Assembly (NCBI GenBank): GCA_033675545.1
Contig: JAWDGP010004927.1
Span: forward strand, 1,937,001-2,001,000
DNA: 64,000 bases
DNA from: Elysia crispata
Taxonomy: Eukaryota; Mollusca; Gastropoda; Plakobranchidae
Reading direction: 5' to 3'
The notes under the pieces were generated by a model. The model had not been told where the DNA came from and searched no databases. It was given only the letters and a program-made list of their open reading frames with translations. This document shows, one piece after another, positions 1-13,100 of the stretch. The translations under genes and the position numbers were made by a program. The first letter of the stretch is position 1. Each line of letters begins with the position of its first letter.

Positions 1-1723
1 TGTTTACATCTCAATAAAATCCAAATTTTCTTGCTTGGCTCCACAATAATAAGGGGCTGTGATTGAACTGTTGCTAGATTGGTTTGGTCTAATGGTATTG
101 CAAAAATTGGCCAATCATATTACTTTAAATCCAACACCTTCACTGACTGCATTTCACATAGTTCGAGGAAGACTCGGGGGGCAGTGGTCAGGACTCTACA
201 TTGATGGTGGAGGGTGGTGTTGGAGTGGGGGCAAGTTATAGGGAGGGGAAGAGCCATGTGATAGAATCATTACTGTCTAGTTCTTTTGTTTGGTTTTCAG
301 ACATACTAACAACTACATGCAAAGAAAACAGGTTCCCACGTGTCAAAAGATTCAAGTGTCCATCTAATAATATGGTATCGTTAGGCATTACAATTTGTTC
401 TCCTCATCTCATGGGCTCTGGATCTCTTCCCTTTCGTTCAAAGAGGGAAGAAAGTGTAACCTTTTTATTGGTTGATACTCTTAGAAAAGATACAAAGCCT
501 CCTGCGTAACTGAGATGGGGTATTTCCTATTCACACAAATAAATGTAGTAGCTCATTTCCTTGTCATTTTGCATACTGGTGATAAGGACAGAGGCTTTCA
601 CTTCTTTAAATAAAAAAATAGAGCTTTAAGAATGAAAATCCTTTTTTCAACTCCACACTTCTAAAAGACAGGTCTTAGAGAGATTTTACAACAAGAACAT
701 GTTCTCAGAGATCTAAAATAAAGAGGAAAAAAATTATGAATCACAGCAAAAGTCAGCTCATAGATGGTGTGGGTTGTAAGACAGCAAGTTCTTAGATGGT
801 GACCACTGTGAGGTGAAGCAAGCTTTAATTTTTTTCCCCTAGCTTAAGTCTAGTTTTCAAGAAGTGGCTGTTTGAATATGATCCTAGAATTGCATAAGAT
901 TTACAGAATTTAAGCACAGCATTTGGGTGCTTATGTTTCTAAATATACCTTGTTGACTGAGTCTTTTTTTATGTGTTGGGAAAGGCCTGAAATACACTGA
1001 ACAGGTGATAATGAAATCTATGGGTCTTCTTATTTATTTGTTGAGAGAGTAACACAAAAGTGGTCTGTTAAGGAGATTTTTTTCAACAGTTTGCCTATAT
1101 ATAAAAGTATCAATAAACAATTTGCTCAAGCCTAAATGGAATTATTCATAATCCTATCCTAACAGCTGTTTTGACTCAGTCAAAAGGTCTCAGGATAGAA
1201 TGATATTTAACGACTGCAATTTAATAAAAAAAAAAAATTTGCAAAGAGAGCAAATTAGATTAGTGAAGCATAGAAAGCCATGGGACAGAGTGTGAATGAT
1301 TTATTACCGCCTGTTACCTGTTGAGACATCAACATATGATTTTGCCTACAAATATATCTTTCAAGCTTGACCATATAATTATTTTATATGGCAGTTTACT
1401 GCCAAACTGATACTGTAAAATCTTGCATGTAACATGTCCCAACAGAGATCTAGTTCAGGGAGTATGCTACTGTATTTAAAAGTTTTCTAGAAAAATATTA
1501 AGCATACCTCTGGGTTTTTTTCTTTTCTTATTTTCAATTTTTTCCATAACACGAACTGTTTATTTTTGTATCATGTGTGGTAATAGAATTATGATACATC
1601 GCAAAATATGGCTTTTTCTGAACAATCCATTTTTTATACTTTTTGTGTGTGTGTTTATGACTAAAAGACTATGTACAAAGTTCTGATGAAAGTAAAAGTA
1701 TCTGAACTTGACATGGTAAATAC
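1..1723. other. No gene resolved; probably intron of the F-box gene
   Basis: AT-rich sequence with no exon I can defend. The F-box gene on the minus strand must continue leftwards, because its last visible exon ends in a splice donor at 1723. The only exon-like segment (about 1514-1562, minus, between an AG and a GTATGC) has the wrong phase to follow it. The stretch is therefore best read as intron. Confidence 0.4.
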
Positions 1724-3336
1724 CTCTTCAAACATAAGTTTTTCCAACAGCATCGTTCTAAATCTTGAACTCGCACCAGATCTTCAGGCTCATTATTTGA
1801 AGGACCAACAAATTTGATATAGTACCTCTTCCACAATAGACTTAAAAAAAAAAGAATAAAATCATAAGGAGAGAAAAATTAAAAATCATAGATAATGTGG
1901 CTGCCAAATGCACTAAAAATTTCTATGTTTGTCGCATCTACTAAGCCTCCACAGTGAGTCTCTTATTTGCCATAATTTATATGAAAACATGTCCTTTAAA
2001 ATATTACATGTATTCAAATCAAAATAAATATTAATATTCTTTACACACAGTAGTGCCTAATGGTGGCTATATTTAAAGCTTTTATGCTTGAAGGTTTCAC
2101 TAAATTTTTGTCACTTTTTCTCAAGTTTTCATCACAAGGCAAAAAGAAAGTAGACTGACTGTTTTTGGGGACAGCTTTATCAGTGCAGTTAATATTTTTG
2201 CAACAAAAGAACATAATCGATAATAATTAAAAAATGTTCTTACTTTTATTCTAAAAGTTTGCAGTGATATGAAAGATAAAGAATAAAACTTGACATACTC
2301 AAAATGATTAAAAAGATGAAGAATGAAATATGACATACATAGGCAGTATGCACATACTGAGTAGCTTATATATGTGAACTTATTGTACGTCAAGGTACCA
2401 TCTTGACATTTTTATAATGGAGGAAAAAAAAAAGTACATCTACTTCATGAAGGTCATATAGGAATGAAAGTTCCATTAAGTTGTTGTTGGTTTTTTTCTC
2501 TATTATTTCATTTTCAAATGCTATTTTTGACAGACAAACAGACATTTCTTCCCAAACTAACTTGTCTCCAGCAATCCTGTACCAGCGACGACAGACTTGT
2601 GAAGCTGTTATTAAATCACCAATTTGCAGTTTCCAAAATATTGTGGATAAAATTTCATCTGGAATACTGACAAAGAAAGGGAAAAATAAAGCTTGAAACA
2701 TTAGAGGGAGATCAGGCCCAAACCTACTTTAACCAAGTGAATAGAGAAACATTAGAATAACAAATACTGGATGACAAAGAATATGACAAAGAAATGGTTT
2801 TAATATTTAATATTTATCAGTTCAAGCATCTAACAACCATTTTTTTTTTTAAAACCGTATTTCATTTAAAAAAGAATAATAATTGCTAAATAAGTGACTA
2901 ATTATAACAGCTCTTGATTTTTTTTTAGATGCTCATTAATTCATCATTGACAGTTTTTATTTAGACCTCATTTTTTTTAAATCTAGCTTTCTCTCTGATT
3001 ATATTGGAAGCTTTTTCTACAAAATTTTTGAACAGCCTTTGCCATATACAATCTTTTATCTCCAATACTTACTTTCCCACACTGGCTTTAAGTGCTTTAT
3101 TTTTACTTTCATGGATGCTAGGAAGGATCTGAAACTTTGTTGGTCTATGAGTTTTGTGTGATGAGTTGATTGAGGTGTGAGGTCTCTCTAGTAAAGGGTC
3201 ACCATTTTGGGAACTATTCACTGTAAAGGTTGATTCTCTAAACATAAAAGGTTGCGTTCTGGTAGCTTTCTTTATGCTTGATTTTACATCTTCCAAATTT
3301 GCAGTTTGATCCTTGCTTGACTTTCCTGATAGTGTC
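1724..3336 (-). CDS. F-box domain protein, partial (three internal exons)
   Basis: Three phase-compatible minus-strand exons are visible: 3336-3073, 2666-2562 and 1840-1724. The first encodes a polar, low-complexity leader. The second carries a typical F-box core, IPDEILSTIFWKL followed by ASQVCRRWYRIAGDN. The third starts LLWKRYYIKFVG and later has a CCWKNLC stretch. The F-box helix pattern (P-x-E-I-L, then V-C-R-x-W) indicates a substrate receptor of SCF ubiquitin ligases that binds SKP1. Donors are GTAAGT, GTTAGT and GTATTT; acceptors end in AG. The reading frame through 2400-2560 after the second exon is read-through of the GTTAGT donor, not coding. The start codon is not certain: an in-frame ATG lies inside the first exon (residues MFRESTF). 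The 3' exons are outside the window. The arrangement after the F-box (DNLLWKRYY) recalls FBXO15, but the subfamily call is tentative. Confidence 0.75.
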
Positions 3337-3681
3337 CTTTCAGAAAAAAAAGCATAAAAAAAAACACCAGAATCATATCCAATACCAAGAAGTGATCCAA
3401 AAAATTTTAAAAAAGCTATATGCACTTCCTTTCAACTTTGTCTTTTGCTACCCATTTGCTGTTTAAAATAGTTTTCTAAAGAGGACTAAAGAAATGAAAA
3501 GAAAAAGTTGAGTCTTCATATTTAATCAAGCAGACACAATAGTTATAACATGTGATATTTATTATCACTAAATTAAAGCAAACTTTGTAGAAGTAGCATT
3601 TTCTCCAAGTCTTATATGTCTGTAAAAAATCCTAATGAGCCAAATGCTGCTGTTATCATATATTCGGGTGTTGATACTTAC

Positions 3682-3760
3682 AAAGGATGCTTCTACCCAA
3701 GCTTCACAGAGATGTAAATCTCATGAGATTTTAAATTCTCAGACCTTTTAAGACGTCGAA
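3682..3760 (-). other. Possible 5' exon of the F-box gene
   Basis: A strong donor (GTAAGTATC on the minus strand, at 3681 and below) lies about 345 bp upstream of the first F-box exon. The exon side has an in-frame TAG close to the donor, so it would be non-coding leader. The upper boundary is not determined. This is a splice-site guess only. Confidence 0.22.
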
Positions 3761-4841
3761 AAAAAAAAAAAACAAGCCTGCGCTAAACATGTTTCAATTT
3801 GTGAAATGTATGCCATTTTATCATAAATGCTACCAGTACCAGTCATATGAGCAAGTTGGAAAAATTAAATTTTATAGAATTTTCATAATCCTACCTCCTT
3901 AACACTATGTATAGAGGGGATTCTTCTGATGAAAATTATGAGTTCACAGTACAGACAACACAAGTTAAACTGCAAGACCACTGAAATCATGTTTAGGAAA
4001 GACAACAGGAGAGCATGATGAAAATTGAGCTCTTTCCCTCTTTATGTTGAAAAAAGGGCCAACTTTGATACGAATTACAATATGATATTCACACCTAATG
4101 CTTTACCATCATCCGACACTTATCTATCTGCCACATTTGCAACATCATAAGCATTGCATGCATGTTTAAAAGATATCCTAAGCCATAGCTCTCCATCTAA
4201 AAAAAAAAAACAATACAGTCACTAGATCTAGCCATCATGATGCCAAATTCAAAGTACCCATAAGATCTTTTTTTAAAATAATCAAAAAATTCAACGTCTG
4301 ACGGTTTTCTCCCTTATCTACATCAAGGAAAGAAATTGTTCTGGATCTTTGATCCATATGGATCGATATGAGCATGAGGACTGAGTTACTGTGAGACTGA
4401 CTCGGTGCTCTATGAGGCATAAAGGGTAACAGAAACTAAAAACCAACGTCCCCTGCAGACCTAAATTATTGTTGATATTATGCAAAAGACTGTTTTATTT
4501 AATTCTCTATAGATTCTAGCTATTTACATACGTGTTTGAGCGAGTCCTTAAATACTTTTGCAAATAAGATGTGTGTTGGCTTGGTGTATAACCGCGAGAG
4601 GCCATATTGTAAACAATATCTGAAAATATAAGAGTAGTTTCCCTTGCTTAGTAACGGCCTCTTGAGAAATAAAAAAAGCAAAGAGTGCAATTTAGTGTGC
4701 ACCAAGAAACGAGATTCCTTTGTTATTTGAGATGCACATCTCATTTTATCGATTAAATGTAATTCTTTATTTCTCTAACTTCTTTCTTAATCAGTTTTCT
4801 TTTTAATTTATATATATTTATAAATCCACTTATGGATAACA
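3761..4841. other. No gene seen
   Basis: AT-rich spacer between the F-box gene and the tRNA gene. The short minus-strand reading frames near 4235-4420 and 4520-4744 resemble no family I know and have no fitting splice sites. Confidence 0.4.
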
Positions 4842-4913
4842 GGGGATGTGGCTCAGTGGTAGAGCGTTCGCTTTGCATGTGAAAGGCCCCGGGTTCGATC
4901 CCCGGCATCTCCA
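4842..4913 (+). tRNA. tRNA-Ala (anticodon UGC)
   Basis: The full cloverleaf can be drawn by eye. The acceptor stem GGGGATG pairs with CATCTCC (one G-T wobble), followed by discriminator A at 4913. The D stem is GCTC/GAGC. The anticodon stem is TTCGC/GTGAA with loop TTTGCAT, giving anticodon TGC at 4874-4876. The T stem is CCGGG/CCCGG with loop TTCGATC. There is no intron. The internal promoter is intact (A box TGGCTCAGTGG, B box GGTTCGATCCC), and a T-run terminator follows at once. All stems are intact, so it looks functional rather than a SINE head. Confidence 0.97.
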
Positions 4914-4918
4914 TTTTT
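4914..4918 (+). terminator. RNA polymerase III terminator of tRNA-Ala
   Basis: A run of five T residues begins directly after the discriminator base of the tRNA, the usual Pol III stop signal. Confidence 0.85.
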
Positions 4919-7291
4919 GTTCCAATTTATTCCGTATCCGTTGTGTATTACAGTACACTTTGTACAGTACATTGTTAATCCACTGGAGAGAGAAAGATTA
5001 AGAAATAGCGTGCGACAACAGAAGTCAATAAGTTTCCAAAATAGATATAGACCCCCTATTTAATTTTCACCAACCCTTTAGTTTACGTCTCATAATTAAC
5101 TCCACTGTTATTCCGCCTTTATGATCAGCTTCATTATCACAAAAAAATTTGTTTTACTTGTTTATTTTTAATACTGCCTTGAATTTGTACCATTAAACAC
5201 ATGCATCACACTTACTTATCCTTCATATCAACGAGGTCCTGCTCTATGCCATCACAATCTCTTGTCAATGTCATTACAGTTTTACACTGAACCTTGGAGC
5301 ACTATGCACATTTGGCCCACCCCCAACCAATCTCTTGTCTCGTCTGGGATAAGTTCTCCTATCTGTATTTTCTTTTCTTATCACGCAGTAACGAAGTTTA
5401 GTGCTTATTCCAATTTAGCTTTTTCAGACAAACAAAGACAGATAGACAGCCAGAGAAGACAAGAGACACGTTCAGATAGACAGAATAATACAGTTAGTTA
5501 GGTAGGGCAGTGGAGAGATAGAAAGACTGAGATGAACAAACTAAGTCTGCTTATTGTGTAAAAAGAGAAACCACAGTTCGTATGAGATGAATTACATGTA
5601 CTTCAGGTAAGCGCAGCATACAGGTAAAACTGTTTGTACAGTAGTATAAATACACTGATTACCATTCAAAATTCCATGAAGCGTGATTCTCAAAACATCA
5701 AACCTCTGTGCCACATTATTGAAACCTCAGGAAAAAAGTTGACTCAAGTTTTTCCATATTTCTTTTATTTGTAGGCATTGTTTTAAAAAGTACTAAATGC
5801 ATGCTTTAATATATCAAGCATCATTAAGCGTATAAAGCAGTAATACATGTCCATGTAATTGTAATGGCATACTAAATATATAATGTTAAAAGGTTAACCA
5901 TAATAGAGGTTATTAAAAGGTATATAGCGTTAAAAGTGATATATGCATAAACCATAGAGGTCATCAAACCAAGCAACAGTTTGAAATTTTATTCTGGAAT
6001 ACTACTGGGACAATGGTTATGAAAGGTGTATAATTAAGTTTTCAACACCTACTGGGTGTTGTACTTGAAGCAGTTTTGATAAAATAGAAAATACTACAAT
6101 GGGAATGGCAACACAACCATAATTATTTTATATTATTGAACAAGACTAGAAAGGAGTTTCAGCTATTTGCAGTAAAACAATCAATCTCTCTGTCACTTAT
6201 TCAGTTACTGCTCAAACCATTTTATACAGAGCAAGACTGGCTCAGATTACTAACTCTATTTCTGTTAAATTTGAAACAGCTTGTACAGTGACAAGACCTT
6301 ACATTTTTGAAACAACACATGGAGCTGTGCTATAAGTGAAGGTATTTATACTTGAAACAACACATTGCATTAGTTTCCAAGAAACAAATAAGTGTGGTTT
6401 GGGCTGGGTAGAAAATTCAAACAATATTGAAGCAGTACAGGTATATATGTGGTATGTGTAAACTTTAACATTTTGAGTTCATCAACAGCTAAATTAACAT
6501 TTATTCGAAACTACAAAGTGGGCGAATATCCTTATTTGAATCAGGATAAAATAGTCAGCAGTGATTAAGCAAAGGTCTGCAGAATGGAAAAGTCTGCAGA
6601 TCTTAAACCCCATGAGCATTGTATGCATCACCATACAGCCCTGTTGTGTGAACCAAAGAAGCAGCAGTAGAAGATAACCATGCTGATACAAAAGTCATCA
6701 CACATACACACACACATTCAAACAGAAGCTATTTAAATATATCAACTCGCCTTGACTTCTTGCTGTGAGATTATTCTAAAACTAGGTATGTAAGAAAGGA
6801 GCATTACATAGATCATTAGAGTGAATTCTTCATAATTATTCCCATTGGATATTAACTTTTATGGTAAGAAACTGTGGTACTGGTAGGGTAGAGAGGTCAC
6901 CTCACAAAAGATACGTGTACCAATATTTGCATGATTTATAGTATAAATCTTTATACCAACTACAAGGCTATGCACAATTTAAGATTGATTGTTGCGATAA
7001 TCAAATCATTAAAAAAAAAGGTAGCCAGATGTTAGCCATACAAGCACTTCTTTTAGTAAAAAAAATGTAACCAAAAAAATCAGTGTCACTAATGATCAAC
7101 ACAATGCTCTAGATTATCAATCAAAAGATGCAGTTTCAATTCACCCTGACTTTATCATATGAGAAATTACCATGTTGATAATGTACCTAAAGAAGCAGTA
7201 TGCTAGGCATTCTCGTTGGAAACTGGAATATATATGAATTGTTGAATCACAAGATTAAAAAGTTGTGGAAAGTTTTCTATTTCTCACCAAT
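4919..7291. other. No gene seen
   Basis: AT-rich intergenic DNA without a recognisable exon or RNA gene. Short reading frames here (for example 5262-5501 plus, 6494-6691 minus) look random, with no family resemblance. Confidence 0.45.
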
Positions 7292-8741
7292 ATACACTGC
7301 AATTACAAAACTGGTACAAAACCAGTCTCAAAAAGCAAAGAAAGCATTGACAATAATGTGAGCAATGGCAGCCTGACACACATGTGGACTCTTGTGACAT
7401 TTGACACACATAAGAGAACACGATAAGCCTATACTGCCGACAGAATTCAGTGGAAGACTTTACTCCAGTAGATACATACATGAAAATTCCTTTGTTCTAT
7501 ACATAAGAAAATCTCCATCTAGGTTTTCCGGGCATCCAGAGAAGATGCTGCAATTCTAAATCTAGTACAAGTACAGTAAAGAGGATGGTCCAGTTTCAAC
7601 TTTAAGCTACAATGTATTCAATTGTTGAGAAAAGAATCACATTTTTAAATCCCCTCTACTTTATAGAGGCTTGCTTAATGTTCCAAATATAAGAGAGATC
7701 TTTATTAAATGGACATGAAACAACATAAAACTAGTTTAACCACACAAGCACAAAAACAAATAAAGGTAATGATACAAGATGAATAGCCAAATCTGCAACT
7801 GTGTCGAAAAATTCTGTTTATCAACACAAACTGAGCTATCGAGGCTTAATAGCTGAGTTATATCTGAGCTGCAGAGATACCTAGATAACTAGTGATTTCA
7901 GTTACTACATTTCTCCCTGATATAGGTAACTCAATACAGTAACCCAGGGATTGAGATCAGACGAGGGTCGTTGATTTGAGCCCTGAGACAGAAAAATCAA
8001 TACTTTGTTTTCTCACACAAGCTTTCATCATTCAGCTTGGATATCTCCATCTGACAAAGTATAGATTCGAAATAGCTGCATCACTGATAGTTTAATTTTT
8101 CTCTTCATTTTTTACAGTTCCATGCATCTGCGAACAAATCTTTATTCATTCAGGCAGAAAAAAGATACCAAAACTGTTGTTGTGGCCTTCTCCAGAGAGT
8201 CCATGCAAGACACTCCTTTTTTCAATCAAATGTTTGCATTGAAAGGAATATTCAAGCAAATCTGAAACTCAATCAAACCTTAAAACTTTTACAAACACTC
8301 TAGCATGGAGACAAGAAAAATCATCAGTAATAGAAGTTCTCTACATATAAGCAAACCAGACTAAAGTATTTTGTGTAAAAAAATCTAGAGGTAAAAATAT
8401 TTAAAAGAAAAAAAACCAAACAAGGTTTTCCTCTCAAGTTGATGATTAGTTCTGCTGTAAAGCACATGTGGCGAATTTAGCAATAATTTGTTTCTTCACA
8501 TTTGTATTTATATTTATCTACAAAATATAAGGTACCAAACTGGTAATTTGTTACTGATAGTGTAGAATTAAAAACTCTTATTGTTTTGTATGTCTTTAAA
8601 CAAATTTTAGAACAAATTAAGAAACAAATTCCTTTGAGGATAAATATAGATATAATCTTATTTTCTCAACAATCTTGTGTTATTTCTTTTCAACAAAAAA
8701 ATACAAATCTTTTTATTTTTTAGAAAAAAAAGGGTGATAAA
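7292..8741. repeat. Tandem duplication, copy 1 (1.45 kb)
   Basis: This is the first of two head-to-tail copies of a non-coding segment about 1,450 bp long; the second follows with no spacer. Both begin ATACACTGCAA (7292 and 8742) and end in TTTTAGAAAAAAAAGGGT followed by A/T-rich bases. They match almost line for line with scattered substitutions and a few 1-4 bp indels. Each includes a SINE-like segment. Confidence 0.95.
7915..8040 (+). mobile_element. SINE-like relic inside duplication copy 1
   Basis: A tRNA-like stretch: an A-box-like TAACTCAATACAG is followed about 40 bp later by a B-box-like GATTTGAGCCC, with tRNA-style spacing. It is probably a degraded tRNA-derived SINE head that predates the duplication, because copy 2 has it too. 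Family and boundaries are uncertain. Confidence 0.45.
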
Positions 8742-10195
8742 ATACACTGCAATCACAACACTGGTACAAAACCAGTCTCAAAAAGCAAAGAAAGCATTGA
8801 CAATAATGTGAGCAATGGCAGCTTGACACACATGTGGACTCTTGTGACATTTGACACACATAAGAGAACATGATAAGCCTATACTGCCGACAGAGTTCAG
8901 TGGAAGACTTTACTCCAGTAGATACATACATGGAAATTTCTTTGTTCTATACATAAGAAAATCTCCATCTACGTTTTCCGGGCATCCGGAGAAGATGCTG
9001 CAATTCTAAATCTAGTACAAGTACAGTAAAGAGGATGGCCCAGTTTCAACTTTAAGCTACAATGTATTCAGTTGTTGAGATAAGACCCACATTTTTAAAT
9101 CCCCTCTTCTTTATAGAGGCTTGCTTAATGTTCCAAATATAACTTGGAGATCTCTATTAAATGGACATGAAACAACATAAAACTAGTTTAACCCCACAAG
9201 CACAAAAACAAATAAAGGTAATGATACAAGATGAATAGCCAAATCTGCAACTGTGTCGAAAAATTCTGTTTATCAACACAAACTGAGCTATCGAGGCTTA
9301 ATAGCTGAGTTATATCTGAGCTGCAGTGATACCTTGATAACTAGTGATTTCAGTTACTACATTTCTCCCTGATATAGGTAACTCAATATAGTAACCCAGG
9401 GATTGAGATCAGACGAGGGTCGTTGATTTGAGCCCTGAGACAGAAAAATCAATACTTTAATGTTTTCTCACACAAGCTTCCATCACTCAGCTTGGATATC
9501 TCCATCTGACAAAGTATAGATTCGAAATAGCTGCATCACTGATAGTTTAATTTTACTCTTCATTTTTTACAGTTCCATGCATCTGCCAACAAATCTTTAT
9601 TCATTCAGGCAGAAAAAAGATACCAAAACTGCTGTTGTGGCCTTCTCCAGAGAGTCTGTGCAAGACACTCCTTTTTTCAATCAAATGTTTGCATTGAAAG
9701 GAATATTCAAGCAAATCTGAAACTAAATCAAACCTTAAAACTTTTACAAACACTCTAGCATGAAGACAAGAAACATCATCAGTAATAAAAGTTCTCTACC
9801 ATATAAGCAAACCAGACTGAAGTATTTTGTGTAAAAATCTAGAGGTAAAAATATTAAAAAAAAACAAACAAACAAGGTATTCCTCTTAAGTTGATGATTA
9901 GTTCTGCTGTAAAGCACATGTGGCGAATTTAGCAATAATTTGTTTCTTCACATTTGTATTTATATTTATCTACAAAATATAAGGTACCAAACTGGTAATT
10001 TGTTACTGATAGTGTAGAATTAAAAACTCTAATTGTTTTGTATGTCTTTAAACAAATTTTAGAACAAATTAAGAAACAAATTCCTTTGAGGATAAATATA
10101 GATATAATCTTATCTTCTCAACAATCTTGTGTTATTTCTTTTCAACAAAAAAAATACAAATCTTTTTATTTTTTAGAAAAAAAAGGGTAATAAAA
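8742..10195. repeat. Tandem duplication, copy 2 (1.45 kb)
   Basis: Second copy of the segment at 7292-8741, same orientation, abutting it. Differences are mostly single bases, plus small indels such as extra bases near 9142 and near 9460. Similarity stops after the AAAAAAAAGGGTAATAAAA stretch near 10195. Confidence 0.95.
9365..9490 (+). mobile_element. SINE-like relic inside duplication copy 2
   Basis: Duplicate of the tRNA-like segment at 7915-8040, with the same A-box-like and B-box-like elements (TAACTCAATATAG and GATTTGAGCCC). Its presence in both copies shows the SINE insertion came before the duplication. Confidence 0.42.
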
Positions 10196-13100
10196 TTTTA
10201 ATTTCAAGTATTTAAATTCCTGATTTCTAAATGCTTTTATCAAGGATGATGCAAGCAATAAAAGTGAAAGGGTTCAAATCAATAAGATGATTTAATACAC
10301 ATGTTGAGAAGATGACCGAAATTCTGAGCTAGCTAACTGTAAAAAAGCATGCATAGTTTTTAGAAGAACATATTAATAGGCCATGATTAGTTTTGATTAG
10401 AAGACTAGAAAGAAAAACTGTAAATTTACATAAAAAATCATGACACCTTAAGCCACATCCTTCTGATAGATTATTTTCTTTTACCCCATCAGTGATAATC
10501 TTTGATTGGCAAATAGGAGAGAGAAAATTATAAAGCAAAGAAAAGCAAGGAAGGTTGAGACAAATCAATCCATAGTTATAGTTAAATATCCAGTCCTGAC
10601 CAGCTGTATAACGATGCTCGAAGGAAAAGAAAAGAAGGAAATTAAAATCATCACAGAAAGCAAAGCAAAAATTGGAAGGTAAAAAAAATAAATCTGATAT
10701 TGACTAGCTTTGCGGCATTAAAAAAAAAGATTCAAAACAAAGAAGGGAAAGAATCTCAATAATTATAAGAGAGTTTGATCAGCATAAAATGTAAGTCTAA
10801 ATCACTTTATTACATGAGTTTAGAATTAACTGTGGTAAAATATATATTACTTCAGATAAAATGAACGTCATTTAAGGTTCATTGTAAAGAGCAAAAAGAT
10901 AAACATATTCAAAGTGTTTGTAAGTACACGTGATACAAATTTTGTTGTTTTTTAATGAAATACCAAAGTTGTTTAAATTAGCAAGTAAACGGAAACTAAA
11001 AGAGCATTTGTTCCAATAAAATTGTTCATTATGGCGCTGCTAGAATTTTAGGCTTGACATTAGTTGGGAACAAAACATGGCAGTGAACGATCTCCAGATA
11101 ACTGCTGATGGCCACATCACTCATGATTATGTTGCTATTTATTTGTTAAAAATTGATATCATCATTAAGAAAAAATGCTTTCACGGTATGACAAGAAAAG
11201 CAGAATCAGTATATTTAAAATTCAAATGTCTCCATATGATGTAGAACATAAAATTTTGTATGTTTTAAAGTGATCCCCACACATAAGACATTACTTATTA
11301 TCTCTAAGCAACAATACATATTCATATGCTATCACTGATTAGAAGTCTTAAGTTAAAAGTTTTTGATAATCCATAACATGTTTGATGCATAATTATTTAA
11401 AGAGCTCTATATTTTTGCCTTCCTTTAATGCAAGCAATACTGGGAAGTGTTATTGGTATGCAGACAGAATAATAATTGTTTACATTATAACATTAAATGA
11501 AGAGTTAGAAAAGTGAACAGTTGGACAAACTAGTTGTAAACTACATCTTTTTTTTTCAAAAAGAAAAGATGGTGCAAGAGAGTGAAATATCCGAAATAAT
11601 TTCCTTAAAATCATGATACACATTTACAATTGATGGACACTAATAGGGTGCTTTGGTTATACAGTTTTGTGTTTGAAATGGAGGTGAAAAAAAAAACAAA
11701 AAAACAAACAGCTCTTTCAGTAAAGGATTAGAATGGTATAATTATGTTATCATAGCATATTAAACATCTATTAAAGTATTAAAACAACAAAAAACAATAA
11801 AAAAAAGAAAAGAAAGAAAAAAAATTAACCCAAAGTGTCAAATCTTTTCAAGACATATGCAGCCAACAATAATAGGACAAAAGATTAAAGAGAGCCTTCA
11901 ACAGAGCAATAGAAAATGATCACAACCCTCAGCTTCATTTATGCAGCCAGATAAGGAAAGAGAGTAAAGAAAAGTTTACCATGTTCAAGAACTATGAGCC
12001 CACAAACACTGGAACAATTGAGTAATGGAGTAATGTCTAGAATCTACAGGCTACCAGATTAAAAAAAAAGAAAAGTTAAAATGCTTATCATCAGTCATAA
12101 CAAAAAAAGGAAATTGAAAAAAAAAGTGTTATATGTATTATATGGCATTTGTGGTTTAATCGTAAATGAACAAAGGATAAGAAAATAATAAATATAATAT
12201 TTTTACATTGAAGGCATCAGCTTCGCTTCACCATGGGGCGATATCACCCAACACTTTCTTAACTCAGTCTAAAAACATTACGTTTTTGTTCTTTTTTTTC
12301 AAACAGTTTATTTTCTTTGTCACTTTAATAATTAATAAAGTTTACATGATTTTCAAATATTGACTGCAAATCATAAGAAATAATATTAAATTGAAGTTTG
12401 TTGAATGCTGTATTTAGAATGACACTTAGGTGTTTGTAATTGGTTATTTAAGTCACCTATTGCTGGCCATGGCAGTGATAAAATTCTAGATCTAAAAAAC
12501 TTGTAGGCAAATATGATACACAGATTATAAACAAATGTTAAGAAAGCAATCCTGAAGCAAATAGAGTAATTTTAAAAAGCTTGTTGAGTCTAAAATTCAA
12601 ACAAAGTCCAATGCTTAAAGGGTCTAATCCATCAAACTGTGGCGGTGACTCCTGCTGTTTTCAAACTAACTGATGCTGCCATTTTCCAAATCTGGTAAAA
12701 GAGTTAAATAATCAGGGTAGAATGAGCCTACAGCAGACTCTACAAAACTATTTCAAAGAGACTGGTAAAGAGCCAACAACTCTCCTCTTGCTTCCATTGA
12801 TCAACTCCTCTGAACAGTAGATATCAGAGGTTTAAACAGGGCTACTTGTTCACTACAAGTAGTCCTAAGCAGCATGATAACTTCCACTTAGTGAAGAGTA
12901 AGTCTCCTTTTCAATAACCAAAAAATATAAATTAGTTGCTTATTAGCTACTTTCAAATAGGTCTAGGAGAACAACAATGCGATTTAGTTTGGGAGACATT
13001 AAAATCTATTGACTTTAATGTTATGAGTTCCAGCGCGAGTTATCAGGATTAAAAAAAAAACTTGGTAAGAAAGTGTAAATTGCTCAGATACTTTCAATGA

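Noticed and set aside
1514..1562. Possible next F-box exon (minus) between AG and GTATGC
   Set aside because: In the phase required after exon 1840-1724 it contains an early TGA. The open frame has the wrong phase.
2390..2561. Extension of the F-box exon to a stop at 2390
   Set aside because: Skipping from the GTTAGT donor at 2561 gives the correct phase and a coherent F-box continuation (AGDN-LLWKRYY). The extension becomes Lys/Asn/Phe-rich intronic sequence.
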